Source: Thamnocephalis sphaerospora (Eukaryota > Zoopagomycota > Zoopagomycetes > Zoopagales > Sigmoideomycetaceae). From it: 39,173 nucleotides of DNA. Below are positions 19,493 to 29,448 of this stretch, piece after piece. The translations under genes and the position numbers were made by a program. The stretch lies in the NCBI GenBank assembly GCA_003614735.1, contig KZ992503.1, positions 1 through 39,173 of the forward strand, written 5' to 3'. The notes under the pieces were generated by a model. That model made no database searches. It saw only the letters and a list, made by a program, of their open reading frames with translations, and was not told the DNA's origin. Position 1 is the first letter of the stretch. The number at the start of each line of letters is the position of its first letter.

Positions 19493-21208
19493 CTACATGG
19501 ACGGTGCCATGAGACCGATCTTGGTGGCGGCATCTACGGACGAGGCCGAGCTGAGCGACGAAACAGAGGAAAGCGTGGAGCTGTGGGAAAGAGAGGGAGT
19601 CATCGGCTCGGGACGCACGGTCGACGCATGCCAGGAAACACCGGGTGCATTGCCGGTGGCAGCAGCCGCAGCCACCGCAGCAGCCGCAGCTGCGGCGGCA
19701 CCCACGATCGGGCCCTGTTCTGCGGTGTTGATGGCGTGTGCCGGGGCATCGCCAGTACCACCAAGGGTGCGCCAACCATTGTTGAGCTGCATAAGCGTAA
19801 TTACCGCGTCCATCGGAAAGTCCTCATCCGATCGCTGATGCGATTGCGGCTGCGTCATCGCCGGCTGAGACTGGGGCTGGCTCATGGACACTGCCGGCGG
19901 CAGCGGAGACTGAGGCAGCGACGCCGACGACGGACCCGACGACACGGACGTCGCCGATGATGGCATCGACTGTCCGTTGATGGGGCTGGGCGAGTGCGAC
20001 AGCGACAGGCGCTGCGCTGCCTGCTGCAGCGAAGGAAGCGTCGGGTGGTGCGGCTGGTGTGTGTGCGGCGGCTGGTGATGATGCATGGGAGGCGGCGGCG
20101 GTTGGTGGTGGTGCACCTGTGATGGCTGAGGCGGCGGCATGGTAAAGCCGTTGCACATGGCCGGATCCTGGCGACAGCCCGGCTCGTGAACGCTGCCCTG
20201 GCAGGCACACGCGTTCGCAGGGAAAAAGACGTGGCCCGCTGGCGGCGGCAGTTTCCGATCCAACTGCGCGCCAGTCGTTGCATACGGCATCGAGTCGTTG
20301 CCGCTGGTCAGGGAAAGGTCGTTGGGCAGATGCGAATAGCTGGACGGCTGCATGAGAGGATGCCGATGCGCATGTTGCATCGCAGATGCGTGGTAATGCG
20401 ACGCGTACGACAGTCCGCCCGACACAGGCGTGGTCTGGCCGCTCGTAAGCGGACTGCCGTTGGGGCCGGTCGTGTCGAGACCCGTCAGACCCATCTTGCG
20501 CCGCGCTTCCTTCTCCTTGCGCTTCTGGCGTCTCCGCTCAAACTCCTCGGCGATCCAGCGGGACTTGTGCTCGGACGGATCGGTGCCAAACAGCTTATTG
20601 GCGCGCTTATTGACACGGCAGCGCAGATCATTGTCCTTGTTGCGATCCTCGTTGCGTTCGCGCCAGCGCTTCTTGCGCTCCCGATTCTCCATGCGCATGC
20701 GCTCGGCCAGCGCTTCCTTGGCTTCTGGCGACAGGCCTTGGGTAACGTCGTCGCTAGTGCGCGACTTTGTGCGGCGCATGGGCAGACGCTCAGGCATACC
20801 GACCAAGCTGCCGTCCACATCCGGCATATCGTCACACGGCGACAAAAGAACGTTCTGATCCAGCGCGGCGCCTTCCGCCAGCGCCGGATGCTGCATCAGT
20901 TTTTTAGCCTCCATGAGCATATGCGTCCGCTGCTGCATGGGTTCCGCCATTGCGTGGTGCATATACTGCTTGGTCGGCATGGATGGTGGTGGGAGTGTCT
21001 GAGCTGCCTGCTGCGGATGCATGGGTTCCATCATGGGCCGCGCCGACTGCGACTGCGACTGCTGCGACTGCTGCAACATCAGCGACGATGGCGGCGGAAG
21101 CGACGGGTATGCAGAGGAAGGCATGGCCATGGAAGAAGCACCGGGAAGATGAACAGGATAGGTAGCGTTGGACAAGGCGTGCTGCGACTCGGAGTACTCG
21201 ACAGGCAT
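19493..21208 (-). CDS. DUF3020-domain fungal nuclear protein
   Basis: Single exon, 571 aa from ATG 21,208 (MPVEYSESQHAL). The frame stays open upstream to 21,613, so a longer N-terminus is possible (for example from MRLLHTLRSH), but that stretch looks like leader sequence. Residues about 172-240 carry the DUF3020 core: a strongly basic helix NRERKKRWRERNEDRNKDND, then a second basic segment (FERRRQKRKEKEARRKMG). It resembles a DNA-binding or nuclear-localisation helix, but no function is established to my knowledge. The rest is low-complexity: Gln/Ser/Met/Pro at the N-terminus, and His/Pro, Ser/Pro and a poly-Ala tract near the C-terminus. A short Cys cluster (CACQGSVHEPGC and on) lies mid-protein. 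I infer a transcriptional regulator. The 3' end faces the SR-gene fragment. Confidence 0.8.
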   Translation of the reverse strand: MPVEYSESQHALSNATYPVHLPGASSMAMPSSAYPSLPPPSSLMLQQSQQSQSQSARPMMEPMHPQQAAQTLPPPSMPTKQYMHHAMAEPMQQRTHMLMEAKKLMQHPALAEGAALDQNVLLSPCDDMPDVDGSLVGMPERLPMRRTKSRTSDDVTQGLSPEAKEALAERMRMENRERKKRWRERNEDRNKDNDLRCRVNKRANKLFGTDPSEHKSRWIAEEFERRRQKRKEKEARRKMGLTGLDTTGPNGSPLTSGQTTPVSGGLSYASHYHASAMQHAHRHPLMQPSSYSHLPNDLSLTSGNDSMPYATTGAQLDRKLPPPAGHVFFPANACACQGSVHEPGCRQDPAMCNGFTMPPPQPSQVHHHQPPPPPMHHHQPPHTHQPHHPTLPSLQQAAQRLSLSHSPSPINGQSMPSSATSVSSGPSSASLPQSPLPPAVSMSQPQSQPAMTQPQSHQRSDEDFPMDAVITLMQLNNGWRTLGGTGDAPAHAINTAEQGPIVGAAAAAAAAVAAAAATGNAPGVSWHASTVRPEPMTPSLSHSSTLSSVSSLSSASSVDAATKIGLMAPSM

Positions 21209-22943
21209 GGCTAGAGACGGATGCAGATGCGACCGTAGCGTATGCAGCAAACGCATAAGCGTAGGCACGTAAAAGCAGGCGCGATAATCGATTATGAGCG
21301 TATGGCAAAGGCAACTTCGACCGCGAGGGAAAAGAGAGAGAGAGAGAGATGGTGTGTGTGGATGTATGCGTGTGTATGTGTGCGGATGTATGCGGTGTGG
21401 GTGTGTGCGTGCGTGACCAACGTCACGCTTCAAGCAAGGTGCAGTATACCACTTTGGCAGCCGCGTCACACTCAGCACCACACACCTCGGGTCGCACGTG
21501 CCCAGCGCACTGCACGGCGCCAGCAAGTAAGCAGCATGGCTAAGCTTAGGAGCCGTGCACGCGCTGCAGCGGGTAGGCGGCGGCAGGGCGAACATCGTAG
21601 GCCAGATGACCATAGTACCGACGCGCTAGGCGGTCATCGCCACACGTGTCGGCGGCCGATGGGCAGGTGATCCGCGGGCGAATCGATCGTTGCAGCCAGT
21701 GCAACGCCGCCTAGAACACCCGCCTCGTAGGTGGACACGCGCGGGACTGCGCCGAGTGACTGGCGTCATGGGCGCGCCATCGTGTTGCACCTCGGCGCCA
21801 GGCCGGCCACCCACCCACTGCGACCGTCGCGCGCAACGGTTGACCAACAGGCGCGCGCTGTGACTCACCGTAGTGTCGTGACTGGGTCGGCGTTACAGGT
21901 AGCGGACGTACCGAGGGGCAAGAAGAGCGTCGCCGGCCGGCAGGGAAACGTACGGCGCACGAGGGGCGGTGGGCACAGCACGAGCAGGCACGGACACGCG
22001 AGCGGGCAGGCAAGCGGACGAGCACACACACAACAAGAAGGAGCGGATGCGAGAGCGACGCGGCGCGGGAAGGAGAAAAAGGGAAAAGAGCAGCGAACGG
22101 GCGAAGCGGAGCGAAAAGGCGGGTGACCGCGCACTCTCGGCGGCGACTGGCTGTGCCCAATGAGGACAGGCAAAAAACGAGACCGCAGGCATCGCCACGG
22201 CAGACCCGACCCAATGATCCGCCCGGCAGGGGAGGCCGCCTACGCCAAACAAGAAAGGGTGACGGCCGAAAACGACCGGACCACACCGGTGCCAGCACCG
22301 CCACACACGCTGCATCCGCCCGCGATGGCATCGTAGCGGCCGGCGGCTGCGGTCCTGTTCAGGCCCGATGAGCCTGCGGCGGGCCTGTGGCCGTGCTGGC
22401 GAGCAGCGTGCGACCATCGTCGTTCATTCCATCGCCTGCCGCGACCCAGGCGATGGTGGCGGCAGGTACGCCCCATCATGGCACAGGCTGATTGGTGGGC
22501 TGCGCAGCGTGGGGGTCTGCAGTGATAAGGACAAAAAGCGAAAAACCAAAATTGTGACAGGGGTTAAAAACTGTCTCCGCACACAAGCACATGCCGTCCC
22601 GATTGGCATGGGCCTAGAGCATATACCCGCCCGCGGCTCTGTTGCCGCATCATGACGCCAGCGGGGTGACACAGGACAGGAGGGTCATCCGCCGCATATA
22701 CCAAACGCGCTGGCCGTGCCACCCTGGGCGATGGCATCTGCGCGCTCGTTCGTTGCTGGCCAGAGTTTCCACCCGCGCTGGAACCAGTAGCAACGGCAGG
22801 ACCTTGCACTGCCACGTGGATCCGCATAGATGCACGACGGCGGTTTACTACGATATGTCGAGAAAAGGTGGTGGATAGGCCGCGACGGCCGTGGTAGCTG
22901 GCGCGGCGGACAACGGCCGTGGCCGCTGCTCTAGCAAACAAAA
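21209..22943. other. 1.7-kb region upstream of the DUF3020 gene
   Basis: The region between the RPA2 stop and the DUF3020 start holds simple repeats, then a GC-rich stretch with many CpG (21.5-22.5 kb). On the minus strand the sequence is pyrimidine-rich, as expected of a fungal promoter and long leader. Open frames of about 200 codons (21,711-22,331 on minus) are Arg/Ala/Pro-rich products of high GC and overlap others, so I do not call them genes. Confidence 0.5.
21333..21412. repeat. (AG)n followed by imperfect (GT/GTAT)n simple repeats
   Basis: A pure AG run (21,333-21,349) is directly followed by GT-rich imperfect repeats with GTAT and GCGT variants. It lies 125-200 bp upstream of the DUF3020 start codon, in its promoter or leader. 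Confidence 0.9.
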
Positions 22944-25900
22944 CTAGTTGACCGCAAGGTCCAGCCGGATGTTCATCGCCATCAGCTCCGTGGCCAGGTA
23001 GCGGAACACATAGGGCACGGCAATCAGCACGACCGCATCGTCTCGCTCGCAGATGCGGCATTGCACCGTGCGCCGTGTGGATGCGGCCGAGACAGCCGTG
23101 GCCGCGGGCGATACGATAGACCGGCAGCGCTTGCATACATGGGTCTGCGCGTGGTCGTGCAGGTAAGCAGGATGCTAAGGCATGGCTGCATCCGCTGCGC
23201 CGTAGTTGCATACCTGGGTATAGTCGGAACAGTTCATCAGACGGTCCTGGAGCAGGAATGAAACGCCGTGGGCCAGCAGCGAATCGCGCTCCATCTCGCC
23301 AAAGCGGATACCACCGGCGCGCTTGCGGCCCTGTATCGCCGCATCGCGTTACGTCGTACGCGCGCGCACGTCAGGAGCCAATCCAAAAAGCGCAGTAACA
23401 ACAACGACTTGCCTTTAGCGGCTGTTGCGTCAGAACATGAACTGGACCAGTTGTGCGCACTTGATACTTGTCCGACACCATGTGACGTAGACGCTGATAG
23501 TAGACCACCTGAAAGCGCGTGCGATGCCATCGGTGAGTGCGCGGCAGGCAGGGTCATGTGGTCGCTTAGTACACGTACGCCAATGTAGATGTCAACGCGA
23601 AGTTCCTCGCCAGTGATGCCACTGTACATGGGCTCGTTGCCATGATAGTTGTAGCCGGCCTTGGCCAGCTGCTCGCCAAAGTAGTCGGCCGCTGTGTGCT
23701 GCTCGTTAAATCTGCAGCGCAGTCAGCCGCACACGTCAGCACAGACTCGCTAGCGTTGGCTTGCAGGTAAGACTCACTGGAAGGGCGTCGAGTCCTGCAC
23801 AATACCGTGCAGCGCGCCGCTCTTGCCGGCCAGACTCTCGACAAACATGCCAATGGTCATACGCGACGGGAAAGCGTGCGGGTTGATGATCACGTCCGGC
23901 TGAATGCCAGACTCGGTCCACGGCATATCGACCGACGGCCACTTTTGCGAGCATACACCCTTTTGACCGTGACGAGACGAAAACTTGTCGCCAATGATGG
24001 GGGAACGTGTGATGCGGAAGCGGATATGCACCTTTTGGCATTCCTTATCGCCCGCATCGCTGCCTGTTCATCCGGAGAGACTACCGCGTTAGTCGTGACA
24101 TTCCAGGGATAGACTTGGACGATGCCAAATGCAGGCGCCCACCACTTACCCAGCAAGCGGACCTGGTCGACATAGCCGTCCTCAAGACCCTTGAACTTTT
24201 TGACGATCGTGCGTCCAGTCACATCGTCCACGTAGGCACACATAGGATCGCCGTCACGAAGCTTGATGCCAATAAACGGCAGGCCATCCAGATCCAGCTT
24301 CTCCAGCACTTTGCGTGGCGTATCCGCGCCCAGGCCAAAGTGGTAGCGAGTGGCCTCGCCGCGACGACGCGCATCCGCCAGATCGACCACCTCCGACTTG
24401 TACACGGTACCGTAGCCGAAACCGCGCTCGTGGCCTGATTTGTTGAGAATCATTGCATCTTCCATGTCATAACCTGTAAACCAGCCGTGATCACAGCGAT
24501 AAGGCACAAGTTAGCGCAGACAAGCGGTCAACGGTGCTGCCGACGCAGACGCACCCGTGTACGAGATAACGGCCACCACCGCGTTCATGCCGTTCGGGAA
24601 GCCATCAATGCCATACGAGTCGTGCAGCTTTGGCCGCACAATCGGCGTCTGTCCCGTCTGTAACCGGTACAGCTTGTTGTCGGTACGCTTGGCAATGGCC
24701 TGTGCCGGTGTACCCATGGTCTGCTTGCCCATCTGGCACTGGTACATGTTACGGGGCGACTGGTTAAAGTCAGAGAACGGCGTCAGGTTGGCAACCACAC
24801 TGAGAATGTTGGTTGGCGTGTACTCTTGATGCGTGCTGGTCTTGGGATCAACTTCGTCATCCATGCAGGCAATTTCCATGTACACCTGTGCGCACACATG
24901 GTATCTAAGCAACAAGGTCACAGGGTCATGGCCTGGCACGCTTGCCTACCTGCTCAAACGAGCCGACCATGTCCTTGCGGTCGGCGGCAAGATAGCGCAC
25001 TGGACGCATCATACGTGCCGGACTGGCAAAGAGGTAGAGGCCAGGATACTGGCCACGGTTGGAGGGCGGCACATAGCCAATCTCCAGGTCCAGGGGCACG
25101 TCGTGCTGGCCCGTCACCTTCCAGTGGCGGAGCTCACGCGCCACCCGTTCGGCCAGCTTTGGCGAGCACCAGCCGATCAGACGACCGTCCAGCTGCACGG
25201 AGAGATCGCCAGCTTCCGGGTTAACCACGTTGAGCGAGACGCCAAGACTGGCAAGCAGTCGCGGCAGATGGTCCACCCGGGCAAAGTACGTTAGAACCTT
25301 GCACGAGTGCGACAGATGGTTAAGCAGACCGCAGGGCGTGCCATCGGGCGTGTGCACCGGGCAGAGGAAACCTACACACAGCGACAATGTTTGCCGTGTA
25401 AGTACACTCGCTCGCAGCTAGTGGTGCCAAGCGATTGCGCAACAACTTACCCCATGCTTCGGGCAGCAGCTTGCGTACTGTGGTTGTCTTGAGTTCGGCA
25501 AAGAAGGAACCACGATGGATACAGCGAAAATGCGACAGATAACGCAAAAAGTTGAGCTTCTCGGCAACAATCGTGTAGCCAGAGGTCTGCTGCATGTCCA
25601 TGCCCGTGGACGACACCAGGTTGCCAGTGGCCAAAAAGTAGTGCAACTTTTGGCCAATGTCGCTGGGCACACGTCCAATAATCTTCATCAAGTACCGACC
25701 TGCGACAATGTAAAGGGCATCGCCGTTAGCATGCCAGTCCATTGTAGTCTGCAGCAGTATAGCCAGGGCAACGCTGCTTACGATCGAGGAAATCGGCGCT
25801 GGCTGGGTTGCGGCGCACATCACGCATCAGCTCCATTCGGATGCCGTTCAGCCAGTCCTCCAGCTTTTCCTTGAGAATACCCGCGTACAGGAATCCGCCC

Positions 25901-27463
25901 AGTAGCACTTCCTGATGCTGCGGCGAATCCGGGTTGTCCGGAGCACACTCGCCAGACACCAGAGCGTACAACTTGCGAATCATGTATCTAGCCAGCACCG
26001 CACACATATGCGCGGATGAGCAAGTGCATGTCTGCCGCATCACTACTGCCGCCACAGACTCACGCAAGCATGTTGAACTTGTCACGGTTGTGCTTGAGAT
26101 GAACCAGCACCACCTTTTGCAGCAAAAACTTGCCCACATCCACGTCCGACACGTCCTCGGCCTGATTCATCACTACGCGGAACTTGTCGCCCAGATAGGC
26201 GAGGCACTGCTCGCGTGTGTGCAGTTCGTAGTTTTTGAACTTGCGCAGCATCAGCTCCACACGATCCGTTACAAACGTATTGTCAAAGTCTTCACGGAGG
26301 ATGGCCTGGAAAATCTCCATGTCCGATGTGTCCACCAGACTCTGTGATGAAGCAAAGGTTGTGGTTAGCATATTAGCGCACCAGCATACTGCAAGCCCAG
26401 CGCAGTCTCTGCCGCACCTTGATGATCATCAGCACCGGCACCAGGAATTCCTGCTTACGCCAGCTGAAGCGGAACATCACCTGACCATCGCTGAGGTAGT
26501 TTAGACCAACGGTAGCCGACGTTTCGTCCGGCCGCACCGAGCGAATCTGACAACCGTATGGCGTGTACGATGGACCACGGTTGGCATACGATGGGCGAAC
26601 CACGGCCATGACCTGCGCACGTGTTCAACGTAGATACGGCGGTAAGCTGTTTGCCTCGCACATCTCGAAAGTTTAGGGCTTCTTACGTGATTGCGGCGGT
26701 TAACAATCAGCAGACGAATGATCTTCTCCAGACCGTTGACGATAAAGTATCCGCCCATCTCCTCACACTCTTCGCCCACGTCGATCAGCTGCCGGGGCGA
26801 GAACTTTTCAATGTTGCACAGGTTGGACTTGACCATGATCGGCGCCATGCCCATCTGCTTGAGTTCCGTCTGCACCGGACCATTGTTGACGCGCCAGCAC
26901 AGCTTGACCATCAGGCGTCCGGCATAGTTGACGAGACGCTCGCGGCACTGGCCGGCGCAATGCTGCGCGTTAGTGATGTCCTCGCGCTACCCCACCGATG
27001 GGCCCTGCTGCCAACCGCTTACCTCCGACGGGAACATTAGTCGGTTTACCGAGTGCGTATCGCGTTCCGACACCGCTGGGCGGCCAATCTGCACTTCCTC
27101 CACCCACACTAGCAAGCGCAGCGGTCGAGTTAAACATATCAGTAGAAACCGCAGCAAGCATAGCGCACTCGCTCATCGCCAGTCAAGGATACTGCTCAGC
27201 TTGTTGCCATATCCGCCGACGCCACCGGGCTTGCCGTCAAACACCACCTTCTGGCCAATGTCTTCCAGAGCGCGCTCTATCAGGCCTGGCGACAGGCCAT
27301 CCTCAGCCGAATCGCCATGGCAGCATTCCGTAATGGCGTTGAACGACTTGAGATGCGGATACGTAAGCGTCTGCAATGCCGGATACTCGAATTGCTTGTC
27401 GGACGGATTCCGCGCAAACGTCTCGCGCGTCACCGTGTGGAACTGCGAGGTTTGGGGCGGCAT
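22944..27463 (-). CDS. RPA2: RNA polymerase I second-largest subunit (RPA2/RPA135)
   Basis: Catalytic-core subunit of RNA polymerase I, which transcribes rRNA in the nucleolus. The 15 exons on the minus strand are 27463-27193, 27108-27023, 26947-26687, 26612-26418, 26341-26064, 25987-25782, 25699-25451, 25371-24950, 24885-24555, 24473-24150, 24063-23778, 23711-23579, 23508-23413, 23330-23214, 23144-22944; 1151 aa, close to the usual length of about 1200. Conserved stretches include [42 protein letters not shown] and the active-site motif [12 protein letters not shown] (899-910). The C-terminal zinc ribbon is CKRC (1089-1092) and CRIC (1114-1117). The ending [19 protein letters not shown] matches Pol I and not Pol II or III. 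Intron 23331-23412 is GC-AG. The start [20 protein letters not shown] fits the family. Confidence 0.96.
23331..23412 (-). other. GC-AG intron in the RPA2 gene
   Basis: The donor is AAG|GCAAGT (minus strand, starting at 23,412) and the acceptor GATACAG, phase 0. Splicing joins QQPLK to [16 protein letters not shown], the invariant subunit sequence. No GT donor in the area gives that join. Confidence 0.85.
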
Positions 27464-28369
27464 GGTAGCAGCTGGGATCAGGCACCGATGGGAGCAAAAG
27501 CACAGCCAAGGAGTGTCCCTGGTTTACGTAAAGCAGTAGCGCAGCGTGCAGGCGTGCAGGCCCAGAGGGGAAAGGAAGTAGAAGCAAAGCTGTTGCAACG
27601 TGCCGGTGGAGCGAGCAGGCGAAAAAAAGAAAAATCGCCACATCACGTGACTTGAGCCGAACAGCTTAACGGCCGCCACATAGCCACGTATCACCATCAC
27701 TAAACACATGCGACATGAATGCGCGCTCGCTGCTTTAGGCGATGTGCTGCATCTGCCGGCACGGATACTAGCACGGTGATCTGCGCGGTGACCGTGTGTG
27801 GTAGGATAGGCGTGGGTGACCAGGTGGCTCGGACCCAGCTGTGTTTAACCTTGCCACACACATTTCCAGGTTGTTCACGCGCATCTTTGTCCAGACAAAC
27901 ACCAGCCAAGTGGCAGGCAACGACGACGACGACGACAACAACACGACCGCCCGCCACCACAGCCACCACCACAGACCGTAGCTATTATCGCCGCCACTGC
28001 CGCAAGCGTGGCAACACAGACGGCAACGCGAGCCGCATGCTGAGACTCACGCACGCGTGTGATCCTCTCTCGTCAAGCTCGCTTGCTCACGCGTGTACGC
28101 GCCTATCTTTGGCGGTATCGGTCACCTACGCCACGGTGCTGACAGAACACGGCCGGCCTAGCGTTCTGACGGTGAGTGGCCAAACCCTGTTTACAATCGC
28201 ATCACGGCGATCTGGTGCAGCGGCTGTTTATGTCCTGGGCACGGCTGTGCGCCGAGATTAACACTGGATTACCGCACGGCGACTGTGCGTCGGCCACCAT
28301 TCGCGCGCACCGCCGCTAACCAGCTGCTACGCCAGCTTGACCGTCAACGATCCCGGTATACAGTCTGCG
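27464..28369. other. Divergent promoter region between RPA2 and the Rsc7/Swp82 gene
   Basis: The 906 bases between two outward-facing starts contain an (ACG)n run and a CCACCA-rich tract. A 180-codon open frame (27,719-28,261, +) crosses the repeats and has no protein-like features. A small upstream exon of the Rsc7 gene cannot be excluded: CTAAC and CCAG signals occur at about 28,317-28,334. Confidence 0.5.
27920..27936. repeat. (ACG)n trinucleotide repeat
   Basis: Five to six ACG units followed by degenerate ACA/CCA repeats, in the shared promoter region between RPA2 and the Rsc7/Swp82 gene. Confidence 0.85.
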
Positions 28370-29399
28370 ATGGCAGAGTTTAGCGCCTGCACCGAGTACA
28401 CGGAGCCTGCAGCGATGGACACTGTTGACGACGACGCACAGCTCGTGAACGATCCCAACTCGGACGGCGAGCACGACGAGCTTGGAGAAAAGAAGGTGGA
28501 TCGGGATGGCTACTTGGCCGACGGTGCGTGTCCGAATGCACGGCGTCGAGAGGAGCAAGCTTGATGTGCAGCGTGCTGACGACTGCGACGATGGCTAAAT
28601 GCGTGCAGGGCGCGAGTACGCCGTGCCAGCATTTGCTATAGGGACCAAGCATCCGCGCCGGCTGTATATGCTTGCCAAAGAGCCGTCGGCCCTGCTTGGC
28701 TTCCGCGATAGCTATGTATTCTTTATGCGCAACCCGGACCTGAAGCGTGTCGACGCCAACGAGGAGGATCGCGGGTACATGGACCGCAACGGCCTGCTGC
28801 CTAACACGCTGCGCAAACGCAACATTCTCCTGGTGAGCGCCCGCAGCGTCTTCAAAAAGTTTGGTCATCTGGTAGTGCACAATGGCCGGCGCTGGAAGGA
28901 CGACTACTTTGAAAGCCGTATGGAACCGCCGACTGCGGCAGACCTGGCGGCCATGCGCGCCGCACGCATCGCGCCGCAATGGGATCCATCGAGTGTGGTG
29001 CCGCGGTTGGCGCCACAACCGCCGCGCATTCGCGAAAAGGACATTCCACCTCAGCAGCGGCTGTACCGGGCAGCGCTGCTAGCACGCGAGCTGAATGCCA
29101 CGTTTACGCGACGTCGACAGGCGCTATTTCGCTGGGAGGAGCCGCACACGGGTGTTGAGTTTGTCAAGGCCAGCACGCAGCCGACGGTGTGCCGCCTTGC
29201 TGCGGTGGATGCTACGGCCGCGTCTCAACAGTTCATGGACGACAAGGTTGAATTTGCCGATGATGTGCCCAGCTACATGGGTCCGCCCGGTGACCATGGC
29301 AACACCGACACCAGGGCAGGAAAGGACGAGGCAGGCAGTTATGCGCCGTATCCGGTGGCACTGGTGGACGGACAATACCAACATATGTGGCCAGTGTAG
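28370..29399 (+). CDS. Rsc7/Swp82-family chromatin-remodelling subunit
   Basis: Subunit of a fungal SWI/SNF- or RSC-type ATP-dependent nucleosome remodeller. Two exons (28370-28523, 28609-29399; 85-nt GTGCGT intron, phase 1) give 314 aa. An acidic N-terminus is followed by the CRC-subunit domain (about 42-150): GEKKVDRDGYLADGREY, RLYMLAKE, LLGFRDSYVFFMRNPDL, LPNTLRKRNILLVSARSVF, then FGHLVVHNGRRWKDDYFESR. The C-terminal part is less conserved, ending in QYQHMWPV. It is shorter than yeast Rsc7 (about 435 aa). The start ATG gives an acidic leader typical of the family, but an upstream exon is possible. The next gene, a DPF/PHD-finger protein, starts 49 bp after this stop. Confidence 0.88.
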
Positions 29400-29448
29400 G
29401 TGAATTTGCGCCACTGCTAACCTATACAAGTGCTAATGGTCTGCTGCG

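Noticed and set aside
19314-19500. Continuation of the SR gene through VTWVGEEQDDPAKAFG
   Set aside because: The only acceptor in phase (G at 19,399) would leave a 29-nt intron, far below the 54-nt minimum seen elsewhere (barring the doubtful 43-nt first ABC intron).
19583-19960. Arg/Ser-rich open frame on + downstream of the SR-gene fragment, which could pass for an RS domain
   Set aside because: It is the antisense of the low-complexity C-terminus of the DUF3020 gene. Its Arg bias comes from reading Ala/Ser/Pro/Gln codons backwards, and no in-phase splice connects it to the RRM exons.
20186-21214. 342-codon open frame on +
   Set aside because: It lies wholly opposite the DUF3020 coding region, Arg/His-rich with no domain; a shadow of the real gene.
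21711-22331. 206-codon minus-strand open frame upstream of the DUF3020 gene
   Set aside because: It is Arg/Ala/Pro/Ser-rich, as expected by chance at high GC, overlaps equally long frames and shows no domain.
24064-24149. Apparent frameshift in RPA2 between LLGK and KVHIRF
   Set aside because: A proper GTAAGT...CTAAC...AACAG intron explains the frame change and restores [12 protein letters not shown], so there is no broken gene.
22944-27463. Assignment as the Pol II subunit RPB2
   Set aside because: The C-terminus ([16 protein letters not shown]), the N-terminus and the FDGKP and SFNAITE segments match Pol I RPA135, not RPB2.
27719-28261. 180-codon open frame in the RPA2/Rsc7 divergent promoter
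   Set aside because: It runs through an (ACG)n/CCA repeat giving poly-Thr and has no conserved feature or splice logic.
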